From Legionella lansingensis (GTDB lineage Bacteria > Pseudomonadota > Gammaproteobacteria > Legionellales > Legionellaceae), in assembly GCF_900187355.1 (NCBI RefSeq), contig NZ_LT906451.1, positions 166,001 to 230,000 on the forward strand: DNA of 64,000 nt, given 5' to 3'. Every line of letters begins with the position of its first letter. Position 1 is the stretch's first letter. Below the pieces are notes generated by a model. That model worked only from the letters and a program-made list of their open reading frames with translations, made no database searches and was not told where the DNA came from. This document shows positions 16,940 to 25,465 of the stretch, one piece after another. The translations under genes were made by a program, and so were the position numbers.

Positions 16940-16975
16940 GTGTTTATTCAGTTATGTACAAACCTGAATAAACAC
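16940..16975. terminator. Bidirectional terminator-like hairpin
   Basis: Perfect 12-bp arms GTGTTTATTCAG (16940-16951) and CTGAATAAACAC (16964-16975) with a 12-base loop. They lie between convergent genes ending at 16903 and 16994. Confidence 0.6.
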
Positions 16976-16993
16976 GTTATTACCCGTATTCAC

Positions 16994-17236
16994 TTATGTT
17001 TTGATTTGCAAATTGCTTTCAGAAATGCAATAGGTAGTCAAATCTGGCTCATTAGTGATTTTAAACAAGTCAGGTTTGCCAGGGTTAAAAAAGCGATGTC
17101 TAGATACTTTGTCATACAAATAATAGCTACCCCACACTAACCCCGTTACCGTTGTTACTCGAGCGCTATCTATTACACTTGTTTTGGCAGCTCGACCTAA
17201 AAAACTAAATGCACTTCTCCTAAAAAATGATAGCAT
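16994..17236 (-). CDS. Small hypothetical protein
   Basis: An 80-aa frame with a strong ribosome-binding site, GGAGGGAG, immediately upstream of the ATG at 17236, which makes it likely real. The sequence has a basic N-terminus (MLSFFRRSAFSFLGRAAKTS) and one moderately hydrophobic segment (VTTVTGLVWGSYYLYDKV). It could be a small membrane or secreted protein. No family recognised. It is convergent with the APH-like gene. Confidence 0.6.
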   Translation of the reverse strand: MLSFFRRSAFSFLGRAAKTSVIDSARVTTVTGLVWGSYYLYDKVSRHRFFNPGKPDLFKITNEPDLTTYCISESNLQIKT

Positions 17237-17449
17237 AACTCCCTCCGATTAATGTTTGATAATCCTGTTAAATGTTTATGCAGGAATTTTAAACGAAATG
17301 CAATTGGGAATGCAACTCTAATGACATAAGAATCATGAAGAAGATATTAAAAAATAAATGATGAGAAAAATTGATTAAACATTAATGAAAACATCCGTGT
17401 TTAAAATAACATCCTGGTCTATTTCATTATTAATGTACATTTAAAAGCC

Positions 17450-18355
17450 TTACTTAGGGCTTTTTCCAGGCCAAACTTTTTGCAACGGCTCAGGTCCCAT
17501 TATATGATCCAAACTAAAAATAAGGCCAAAAGTTATAGCCGCTTGAGGGCTTCTAATGAGCACTTCTTTTAAGAAACTAAGCTTGAAAAAGGCCATAGTA
17601 GCTTCTTTAAGCCCTACAGTTTTTACGTGAGATTTCGTATTCTGGAACATAGTATAAGGGGTTACTGTCAATAAACGGCCATCTACCACTCTGGATGCTA
17701 AGACCTTTTTGTCAGCATAAGAATTAGGAATAGTCGTGAAAATGGTTGCAACCACACCGGAAGTAGCACCACCTGCTAACTTATTATAAAAATCGTTATT
17801 AAATTTATAGAAAGAACTAATGTAATCTCCCATAAAACCGATAGCAGAGAAATTAATAAAGCCTGCGATAGAACGAGAACCCCAATTAACCTTCGTTAAT
17901 TTCCAAAAATTCTCTAGAGACCATTTAAAGTTTGTTTTGGTAATAATTGCGCCACCTTGCAACTTTGCTTTATTACTCAAAGCGCTACTTAGTCCGAGAT
18001 CTGCCTGCGAGAAAAGGAAGGTTCCAAGCCAACGTTGCTGTATAGTTCTTATTTCATCTTCTGGTGATTCTCGATTAGTTTGCTTAGAGGTTACAGCCAC
18101 GGCCCCCCGTTTTTGACCAGCAATTGCATAAGATAGAAAACCACGATATAAGCCCAAAAGTCCTTTGTTTGATGAAGGTGCACTGGATTGTTGCTGCAAC
18201 CGAGTTAACACTATTTGAAAGGGCTGGGTTGTCGCAGAAACAACAAAAGAAATAACCATCGTTTTAAAGGTCAAATTGGTCAAATCATACGGCGTTAGCA
18301 TAAAAGATGGTTTTTTCTTGCCTGAATTATTACTTGTTTCATGTTTTTGCTGCAT
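17450..18355 (-). CDS. Mitochondrial-carrier-family protein, candidate Dot/Icm effector (LncP-like)
   Basis: A 301-aa protein of the eukaryotic mitochondrial carrier type. Each carrier repeat normally has PxD/ExxK/R; here TTQPFQIVLTRLQQQ sits at residues 42-56 and TTIPNSYADKKVL at about 207-219. Both are followed by hydrophobic, Gly-containing helices such as LYRGFLSYAIAG and FFKLSFLKEVLIRSPQAAI. Legionella pneumophila LncP is a known translocated mitochondrial nucleotide carrier, so this is probably an effector acting in host mitochondria. The third repeat is less clear. A strong GGAG precedes the ATG and a PmrA-type box lies 46 bp upstream. The transported substrate is unknown. Confidence 0.82.
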   Translation of the reverse strand: MQQKHETSNNSGKKKPSFMLTPYDLTNLTFKTMVISFVVSATTQPFQIVLTRLQQQSSAPSSNKGLLGLYRGFLSYAIAGQKRGAVAVTSKQTNRESPEDEIRTIQQRWLGTFLFSQADLGLSSALSNKAKLQGGAIITKTNFKWSLENFWKLTKVNWGSRSIAGFINFSAIGFMGDYISSFYKFNNDFYNKLAGGATSGVVATIFTTIPNSYADKKVLASRVVDGRLLTVTPYTMFQNTKSHVKTVGLKEATMAFFKLSFLKEVLIRSPQAAITFGLIFSLDHIMGPEPLQKVWPGKSPK

Positions 18356-18701
18356 TGTAGTTTCTCCTACAGATTATGTTTGTGCATATAGTAATCATTT
18401 TTTATTAAGAAAATATTAAGTAAAAATTGTAAATTATGCTCATTAATTGTGCTTTGATTCAGAAGAACCAACTGATGGGGATCTTGAACCATTAAAGGCT
18501 AAGATAAATAGAGGTGCTTAGATAGAATGATGATAGGGATTGAAACTCCGAATTCTTCATATGGTTTGGATCATTTAAAAGATCAGATTGATCTCTTGTA
18601 AAAAGAGACATGATTAACCCTCAAGTTATGCGCAATAAAAAAGCATAAAGTTTATTTTATGCTAAACTACTTTTTAAATTCCTATCCTTCAGATTTTTTC
18701 T
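18356..18701. other. Divergent intergenic region between two effector candidates
   Basis: A 346-bp AT-rich stretch with no gene. It holds the PmrA-type box at 18401-18420 and, touching it, GTAAA-AATT-GTAAA (18420-18433). The latter resembles a CpxR half-site pair but has one base too few between the halves. Confidence 0.5.
18401..18420 (-). promoter_or_regulatory. Candidate PmrA box upstream of the mitochondrial-carrier gene
   Basis: On the minus strand the sequence reads CTTAATATT-TT-CTTAATAAA. This matches the tandem cTTAATatT consensus with a 2-bp spacer described for PmrA-controlled Dot/Icm effector genes in Legionella. It ends 46 bases before the start codon, and a CATAAT that could serve as -10 lies just downstream. 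Confidence 0.65.
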
Positions 18702-21488
18702 ATGGCTAAATTCAACGATCCAAAAGAACGATTAATTTATGCAGCAAAAACAGGGCTACACCGTACGGTAGCTAATATGTTTGGGACACAGGATCAACAC
18801 CAGGGGCTTGACAGTAAAAGCATCGATGAAGCATTACAACAGGCTACAAAAGCAGGCTTATCGGCCCACACCAAGGGTGATATTGAAAAAGCCGGCAAAT
18901 ATTGGAAAATTGTGGAGTCTATTTTTTCCTTAAAGACACCTCCAAAAGCAAGCGACCCAGTTCTTGAGGAAATCTTATCCACGTTGGATAAAAATAAACA
19001 AACTGAGCTAGCTAAGAAAATTCGAGCCCTGGGGAGTCATCAAGAACCAACAAGCGTACGTCCTTTATCTCCTGCTGAAGCAGTACAGAATCGATTGATT
19101 AATGCTGCCAGGAAAGGTCTGCCACAAACTGTGGCCTACCTCTGTAAAATACCAGAGTACCTGAAAGCGCTAGATTTAAAAACGAGTGATAAAGCCTTGA
19201 AAGAGGCAATCCAAGCAGGATCAAAAGCACAATCGAGGGAGCAAGTAAGTAAGTATGAGCCCAGCTTAAAAACGTTATGTGCATTACGTCTTAGGCAAAT
19301 TAAACTGGTTGCGGATTCTTATGACGAAGTAAAGGCCGTTGATCTACCAGCTACAAGTCTTGACAAATTATTAAGGGAGTTAACAGATTCAGGGATAGCT
19401 GAAGCGAAAAAAGGGAATCAGATGGCAGCTTCTCAATACTGGGAGGCTATCCAGGTATTATGCTCCTTAACGTTAAAAGGATATCGTCCTAGTGATTCAG
19501 TGATAGATGAGGCCTTAGTAAAACTTGCTAAAAATCAACAAAGCAAAGTACTGAGAAGTTTAATTGATCCCCTAGGTCAAGAGAGAGTTTTAAATGGAGC
19601 CCTGTCAGCATACGCTAAGGAAGAATTAGCATGGTTCCTAGAAGAATCCGCATGGTCTAAACCCTTAGATCAAGAGAAAGTTGACGAGGAATTTGCAGAT
19701 TATGCTATTGCAGGAAAATGGTATGATGCGTTTACAGTATATTTTAAGCGAATGCCTAGTCCATCTCAGCAAGCTCATGACTTCGCTATAAAACAGGCAT
19801 TTGAACGAAAAGAGTGGGATATTGTCGAATTTCTTCTGCAAATTAATGAGCCAACTGCTGTTTCTATCGTCGATGAGCTCTTAAGGCAGGCTGTGAAGGA
19901 TGATCAATTAACAATAGTCGAACAAATTTTTAGTTTTAAAACCTTGCCTTCCCTCAAGGCTTTTGAGGAAGCGCTAGCATCCGCGAAGCATGCGAAAAAA
20001 ACAGAAATAACTAACTTGCTTAAAGCTGCTAAGGCAGGAGATTTTCCGTTAGAAACCCATGTAGAGGCTAAACCCATATTTAAAGTTAATTCCCAAAATG
20101 ACTTTGATCGTGCTTTAAAATGCTCAGCATATTTGAGGGATTGGAGTAGTGTTGCCTCACTATTAGAACAACAAAAACCAAGTCAAGAAGTTGCGAATGC
20201 TGTATTAATACTCGCTTTAGAAGAAAAGAAGTTTGATATTATCGAACAGCTTATTCTTATGGATGATAGCAATTCGCTTGCGATCCCAGATAAAGAAAAC
20301 GCTAATGCGCTGTTTTACCGTTGGGTTGAAAATGGAGAGCTGGATTATATTAAGAAATTGTTCCTTAACACCACCAACCAACCTACTCAAAAAGCATTAA
20401 ATTTAGCCTTAGAATCTGTTCCTAAAACGTCAGAAATGGGCAAGTATTTGGTTTTGCAGAAACGATTTTCTTCAAACAAGGATCCATTACAAGGCGTTAG
20501 GTCAGTAATTGAACACTATGTCCGTTTCAATCAACATCTCTACGGTGTGGTTCCTGATTTTGAACGCCTCGTCCACGCGGTTAAGCAGTTTGAACAGCTC
20601 GAAAAAGCGGAAGACAGACAGGCCTTAATGGCCATAATGGGTGAATTTGTCGAAGTCCTGAAAGGCTTTAAAGATTTGCGTGATTACAAGGACAAGGAGT
20701 TTGAGCGTTATCTGAATTTTATTCAAGAAAAGGTTACTGGAAAACTAGTTACCCCTCGAGATGATCGAATATTAGTATTAGAAGAAGAACATAAGGAAAA
20801 GGGAACTGAGGTGGACTCTGAGCTCAGAGAGCCAGGTATACCGCCTTCCGAGATTTATTTTAGAAAGTTGCCGAAGGCCTCTGAGATGGCACAACTGGCT
20901 TACCATGATAAGTTAACCGAGGCTGCTCGCAACAAAAAATGGAGTCAGGTAGAAACGCTTCTGAATTCGTCACAACAACCCAATTCCCTGGTTGCCAACA
21001 AAGTCTTGCATCTCGCGGTTAAGGCTGGCCAATTGAACATCATCAAACAACTCTTTGGGCTTGATATCCCCAACCAGCCTACCGAGTTGAAAATTGCCAT
21101 ACGGGCAGCCAAAAAAGCGAACCAAGGAGAAATCGCAAAATATCTTACCGACCAAGATATTCTAATTTCTAAAGCAACCAATCCCCTGCAGGCTACCCGG
21201 TTGATTCTGGAAAATTATGTGAATAAGCATAAAAGAGAAGCTTTTGTCAGTCATTTCTTCGATTCCCCCGTGTCAAGGGTGCGGGAATTGATTAATGAAA
21301 TAAAACGCATCGAAGACAGCGCAACACCAGAAGAAAAAAATGCCCACGCGCTTAAGATTCTTGATGAGTTAAGAGATATCCCAGATATAAGCCGCAATCA
21401 AAATTTAGTTAGCCGTATTGATTTTATCGAAGAGCAAATCATTTCACTCCAAGATAAAAAAGCGATATCACCCTCTAACCCATTTTAA
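18702..21488 (+). CDS. Large ankyrin-like repeat protein, candidate effector
   Basis: A 928-aa soluble, helical protein with no signal peptide. Internal repeats are visible. ERLIYAAKTGLHRTVANMF (residue ~10) recurs as NRLINAARKGLPQTVAYL (~130). Ankyrin-like helix pairs recur in the middle (EWDIVEFLL, DQLTIVEQIF, KFDIIEQLI, ELDYIKKLF) and near 750 (WSQVETLL, QLNIIKQLFGL). A further module starting DPLQGVRSVIEHYV (~594) is repeated as NPLQATRLILENYV (~826). The architecture of solenoid repeats and duplicated helical modules is common among Dot/Icm effectors. Translocation is inferred only. Its 3' end overlaps the convergent M42 peptidase gene by 14 bp. Confidence 0.8.
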   Translation: MAKFNDPKERLIYAAKTGLHRTVANMFGTQDQHQGLDSKSIDEALQQATKAGLSAHTKGDIEKAGKYWKIVESIFSLKTPPKASDPVLEEILSTLDKNKQTELAKKIRALGSHQEPTSVRPLSPAEAVQNRLINAARKGLPQTVAYLCKIPEYLKALDLKTSDKALKEAIQAGSKAQSREQVSKYEPSLKTLCALRLRQIKLVADSYDEVKAVDLPATSLDKLLRELTDSGIAEAKKGNQMAASQYWEAIQVLCSLTLKGYRPSDSVIDEALVKLAKNQQSKVLRSLIDPLGQERVLNGALSAYAKEELAWFLEESAWSKPLDQEKVDEEFADYAIAGKWYDAFTVYFKRMPSPSQQAHDFAIKQAFERKEWDIVEFLLQINEPTAVSIVDELLRQAVKDDQLTIVEQIFSFKTLPSLKAFEEALASAKHAKKTEITNLLKAAKAGDFPLETHVEAKPIFKVNSQNDFDRALKCSAYLRDWSSVASLLEQQKPSQEVANAVLILALEEKKFDIIEQLILMDDSNSLAIPDKENANALFYRWVENGELDYIKKLFLNTTNQPTQKALNLALESVPKTSEMGKYLVLQKRFSSNKDPLQGVRSVIEHYVRFNQHLYGVVPDFERLVHAVKQFEQLEKAEDRQALMAIMGEFVEVLKGFKDLRDYKDKEFERYLNFIQEKVTGKLVTPRDDRILVLEEEHKEKGTEVDSELREPGIPPSEIYFRKLPKASEMAQLAYHDKLTEAARNKKWSQVETLLNSSQQPNSLVANKVLHLAVKAGQLNIIKQLFGLDIPNQPTELKIAIRAAKKANQGEIAKYLTDQDILISKATNPLQATRLILENYVNKHKREAFVSHFFDSPVSRVRELINEIKRIEDSATPEEKNAHALKILDELRDIPDISRNQNLVSRIDFIEEQIISLQDKKAISPSNPF

Positions 21489-22605
21489 TTTGATCCACTG
21501 CCTGTTGATTCAAGTTGTTAATGATTAAACTCACCAATTTAACGGCTTGTTCATAATCGCGTTTATCAAAAACACCAGCCTGTTGATGGGCGTAACGAAT
21601 AGGAATACCAATATTGATGGTTGGTACCCCAGGACCTGACCCTTGAACTTTGGAACCGTCTTGACCATAACCGGTTTCGACTTCCAGTTGCACCTTCAGG
21701 TTATTTTTTTCGGCGAGGGTCAAAATCCAATCCAATAAAGCTTGGTTAGGTATCATCGATCGGTCATAGATAAATACGCTTGGTCCTTTACCTAAAGTAA
21801 TACGACCTTTACGTTCGGCAATTAAGGCTGGATAATCGTCAGCAATGCCCACTTCAATGTTGATGGTGATATCGGGATGGGTACTATTAAAAACAGTCCC
21901 GGCTCCTCGCAATCCAACTTCTTCTTGAACCGTGGCAGCGACATAAAGTTGATTGGGGAGTTTTTGATTTTTAATGGTTTTTAAAACATCACTAATGAGA
22001 GCTAATCCCAAGCGATCATCCAAGGCTTTTGCTAAAAAGCGATGTTCACTTAATTGACTAAATTGGCTGGCGGGTGTGACTTGCAACCCTGGACGTATAC
22101 CCTTTTTTTCCGCCTCTTCTTGATTTTCTGCTCCGATATCCAGAAAAATGGCATTGTTAATAGGGGTTAGCGATTTTTTGGTTTCATCGAGAAGGTGAGT
22201 GGAGTCCATTCCTGAATAGGCCAGCACAGGTCCTTTGGGGGTTGAAATGATCCAACGTTGCGCGTAAATCACGGCAGTTGGGATTCCTCCCAAAGGAATC
22301 ACTTTTAAAAAACCATCTGACGTAATGAATTCTACCATATAGCCCACTTCGTCCATATGGGCCATCAGCAACACTCTAGGTCCTTTTTGATCGGATTTGA
22401 ATTGACCAATTAAATTTCCAATACCATCTGTAGTGGCTTGGCTCAAGGAGTGTTGCCATTGTGACTTCACCACGTTTCTTACGGCGTTTTCGAAACCGGG
22501 TGCGCCCGCTAAGTCGGTTAGTGTAGCAAGAAAGTTGTTGTCATTATTGGGGGCAGCAAAAATGGAGTTTCCTAACAACATTCCGATTGCGATTAGCTTT
22601 TTCAT
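21475..22605 (-). CDS. Exported M42-family aminopeptidase
   Basis: A 376-aa dinuclear-metal peptidase. M42 landmarks are present: LMAHMDEVGYMV (metal His83, Asp85), ALDDRLGLAL (bridging Asp), VQEEVGLRGAG (catalytic and metal Glu), and a C-terminal His in PIRYAHQQAG. Unlike usual cytoplasmic M42 enzymes it starts with a signal peptide, MKKLIAIGMLLGNSIFAAP, cleaved about residue 18. It is therefore probably periplasmic or secreted and may feed peptide and amino-acid uptake. It overlaps the convergent repeat-protein gene by 14 bp. Confidence 0.9.
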   Translation of the reverse strand: MKKLIAIGMLLGNSIFAAPNNDNNFLATLTDLAGAPGFENAVRNVVKSQWQHSLSQATTDGIGNLIGQFKSDQKGPRVLLMAHMDEVGYMVEFITSDGFLKVIPLGGIPTAVIYAQRWIISTPKGPVLAYSGMDSTHLLDETKKSLTPINNAIFLDIGAENQEEAEKKGIRPGLQVTPASQFSQLSEHRFLAKALDDRLGLALISDVLKTIKNQKLPNQLYVAATVQEEVGLRGAGTVFNSTHPDITINIEVGIADDYPALIAERKGRITLGKGPSVFIYDRSMIPNQALLDWILTLAEKNNLKVQLEVETGYGQDGSKVQGSGPGVPTINIGIPIRYAHQQAGVFDKRDYEQAVKLVSLIINNLNQQAVDQIKMG

Positions 22606-22776
22606 GTCATGTCCTTATGGTGTAATTTCTTTTCAGAAAGCGCTCAGATTACGATCAGACTATGCTTTGCTATCTTATTCAAGTGATTTTTTTGCAACAA
22701 AGCCGATCTTGCCCCCTATATTCTTTCTCTATTTCATTTCATAATAAGATTCTCAATTTAGCAAAGGGAATTATTT

Positions 22777-23103
22777 ATGTATAAAAAATGGAGTCTTTTT
22801 CTGTTTGTGGTATTGTTTGGATTGTCATTCAACTTATGTGCGCGGCAACAAGGAGGTGGTGACGATTTGAAAGGTGTATGTGAGTTGGCCGGGGGAACGT
22901 GGACGGGAAATGAAGGGGGTAATTGGGCATGCTGTTGGGCTGACTGGGGTTGTTATGGCTGCTACAACGGGGTATGCAAAATGCAATGCCGAACCAAGCG
23001 CTGCAGAGATGCAAATCGAATGAGAGCAGCAAAGCCAGGCACAAAGTCACTAAAAGAATTGGCACCGGCTGGCAAGATCGCACCAATTGTGCCGGTAAAG
23101 TAA
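22777..23103 (+). CDS. Small secreted cysteine-rich protein
   Basis: A 108-aa protein with a signal peptide (MYKKWSLFLFVVLFGLSFNLC). The mature region has a Gly/Trp-rich cysteine cluster: GVCELAGGTW, WACCWADWGCYGCYNGVC and KMQCRTKRC. Eight Cys fall within about 60 residues, suggesting disulfides or metal binding. The C-terminal third is basic and Pro/Ala-rich. No family recognised. It stands alone, divergent from the M42 gene, with a REP-like hairpin after it. Confidence 0.75.
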   Translation: MYKKWSLFLFVVLFGLSFNLCARQQGGGDDLKGVCELAGGTWTGNEGGNWACCWADWGCYGCYNGVCKMQCRTKRCRDANRMRAAKPGTKSLKELAPAGKIAPIVPVK

Positions 23104-23120
23104 AAAGTTAAAGCCAAAAA

Positions 23121-23162
23121 GCGTAGCCCGGATTAGCCACCTATGATGGCGTAATCCGGGAA
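23121..23162. repeat. REP-like hairpin
   Basis: GTAGCCCGGATTA-GCCAcctatgaTGGC-G-TAATCCGGG. The outer arms CCCGGATTA (23127-23135) and TAATCCGGG (23152-23160) pair, and so does the inner GCCA/TGGC. It lies between convergent genes. Confidence 0.75.
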
Positions 23163-23178
23163 CTAACGGCGATTAATA

Positions 23179-25311
23179 TCAATATGTTATTTCTGAGAAT
23201 AAGACTATCTTATTTCTACCCTTGTTTTTCGCTTCGTATAAAGCCTTATCAGCGGCGTCAACAAGTTCAGCAGGTGTTTTGGCATCGTCAGGATATACCG
23301 ATATCCCAATTGACGCGGTTATCTGACCAACTGGCTGGGCCCCGTATTTAACCTGTAATTTGGAAATGGTAGATCGGAAATTTTCAGCCCGCTGCTTAGC
23401 AACTTCAGCATCAACATCATAGAGTAATAGAACAAATTCTTCTCCACCGTATCGAGCTGCAATATCACCAAGGCGAACATCGCCACTTAAAATTTCACCA
23501 ATCTCTTTTAATACAACATCTCCGGCGTCATGACCAAAAGAATCGTTGATTTTTTTAAAATGATCCAAATCTAACATTAGAATCGCAAATGAAGCTTTTG
23601 TACGTTCTGCCTGGTGCAATTGTTTAAATAGAAAATCTTCCAGATAACGGCGATTATATAATCCTGTGAGTGGGTCACGGATGGATTGATATCGCAAATT
23701 CTCTCTTAAACGGACATTAGCCAGTGCCAATGCTGTAAGCTCTGCAAATGCTGTTATCAGCAGTCGTTGATTCTCATCAGACAATGGTGATTGCTTTTGA
23801 TTAATTTCAAAGTATAACAAACCATAAATATCATTCTGAGCCATTAAGGGCACACAAAGAAAAGATAACTTTTGTTGTTCGAGGGGTGTTATATGGCTAC
23901 ATATCAACTCAAGACGAGATGAACCTACATAATGAATTCGACCAAGCCGAATAGCCCAACATTGCTCGGGGGTGAATGTTATTTCTTGCTTGCGAGGCTC
24001 TCCCCAACTTGTTGCTTTTTCTAAATAATTTTTGGAAGGATGCATGATAAACAAATAGCCACTGGAAAATTGAAGCAGCCGTTGTGAATACTTGGACATG
24101 ACCTCACTTAGTTCTTTTTGGGAACTACAAGCCAGCATGATGTCACTCATTTCAACCAGTAAGGTAATTTGTTCATTTTTCTCTTGCAGTTCCTTCATGC
24201 CATTAGCAAGCTTTTCATATGACTCTTGTAGCTCAATATGTTCCTGAACACGTTTGGTAATATTACGAACGCTCTGCACTACTCCTCTAATTTCATTATC
24301 ACCATTTTGAATGAGTCTGGAGGTTATTTCATAAATATTTTTTTCCTGGTCTGTATTAAATTCGATATTTTTTGTTTCTTCATCACCTTGCAAAGAGTTT
24401 TTCCAAGCTTGAACCAATTCTTTTTTACTTTCAGGAATATCAGCAAGAGCCTCTTCCATGGACATATTAATGGTTATCGATTTTTCAAAAAGATGTTTAA
24501 ATTCACGTTGATAAGCCTCATTGAAAGTGATAAATCGATGCTCTTTATCAAAAGCTGCGATCATATCACTGGCACTTTCTATAATTCTCCGCAATTGGAC
24601 TTGTGTACTCTGATTCTGAAATTCAGTTTTTCTGCGAGTCGATAATTCAATATTTGCCAGAATAAAAGCAGCCGTTAAAAACAAGATGCTGACAGTACCC
24701 CCAATAATTAAAATGAAACTACTTGTATCAGCCCATTGAACCGCATTGGTATTTCTTTCTGATAGCAACACAAGCTCGACGGATTTGATTTCTTGTCCAA
24801 GACTTTTAACCTGATTGGACAGATCCCGGCTTTGATTGAGCAAGTCATAGCCTTCTTGAGTGCCCAGTTTGCCATTTGTTTTTAATTGCATGACTTGATT
24901 TAACAAATTTAGTCTCTGTTCGATCAAATCGATAAAATGGTGAATTCGTTTATTTTGTTCTGGATTATTCTCTGTTAATTGAACAAGTTTGTCTAAATTC
25001 AATTTCAATGTTGATTTGATAAGATCCGCATCAACTAGAAGTTGGGGATCTGAACCTCGAATAAGATAGCCACGTTGACGAGATTCGATATCCACCACAT
25101 TATAAAGACAATTATCTATAGTTTGGATGACTTCATAAGTATGAGAAACCCAATTACTGGCTTTGATTAAATTTTTTACTTGATTATAAGATATGATGTT
25201 GATAATTAATAGCAAAGAAAGTGCGACAATAAAAATGATATTAAGTGTAGCTCTACTCAATCGAAAGTTACTTAAGTAGCTTAAGGCGTTTTTATGCCAA
25301 TTGTTATCCAT
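23179..25311 (-). CDS. Membrane diguanylate cyclase (CHASE3-like, PAS, GAF, GGDEF)
   Basis: A 710-aa protein that should make cyclic-di-GMP. In order: TM1 (about 25-43); a periplasmic helical sensor with the CHASE3-type ESRQRGYLIRG; TM2 (about 203-222); a PAS domain (about 240-350); a coiled linker; a GAF-like domain (about 390-520); and a C-terminal GGDEF domain. The active site is intact (RYGGEEFVLLL), and the RLGD five residues before it is a product-inhibition I-site. No EAL domain is present. Signals are unknown. It is monocistronic on the minus strand. Confidence 0.93.
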   Translation of the reverse strand: MDNNWHKNALSYLSNFRLSRATLNIIFIVALSLLLIINIISYNQVKNLIKASNWVSHTYEVIQTIDNCLYNVVDIESRQRGYLIRGSDPQLLVDADLIKSTLKLNLDKLVQLTENNPEQNKRIHHFIDLIEQRLNLLNQVMQLKTNGKLGTQEGYDLLNQSRDLSNQVKSLGQEIKSVELVLLSERNTNAVQWADTSSFILIIGGTVSILFLTAAFILANIELSTRRKTEFQNQSTQVQLRRIIESASDMIAAFDKEHRFITFNEAYQREFKHLFEKSITINMSMEEALADIPESKKELVQAWKNSLQGDEETKNIEFNTDQEKNIYEITSRLIQNGDNEIRGVVQSVRNITKRVQEHIELQESYEKLANGMKELQEKNEQITLLVEMSDIMLACSSQKELSEVMSKYSQRLLQFSSGYLFIMHPSKNYLEKATSWGEPRKQEITFTPEQCWAIRLGRIHYVGSSRLELICSHITPLEQQKLSFLCVPLMAQNDIYGLLYFEINQKQSPLSDENQRLLITAFAELTALALANVRLRENLRYQSIRDPLTGLYNRRYLEDFLFKQLHQAERTKASFAILMLDLDHFKKINDSFGHDAGDVVLKEIGEILSGDVRLGDIAARYGGEEFVLLLYDVDAEVAKQRAENFRSTISKLQVKYGAQPVGQITASIGISVYPDDAKTPAELVDAADKALYEAKNKGRNKIVLFSEITY

Positions 25312-25465
25312 TTAATTGAATCATCCCTGAAATTTTTATTGTTTAATATTTTGCATTATTCCAGTCACTAGTATAGTTCAAAAAACAAAGACTAATGGAA
25401 GCATGATAATCGCAGCATTCTGATCAAATTGGCTAGTAGTCTCCAAAATATTGAAGTGTCTTCTA

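Noticed and set aside
18420..18433. CpxR-like GTAAA-N4-GTAAA next to the PmrA box
   Set aside because: The usual spacing is five bases, and such AT-rich pairs arise easily by chance.
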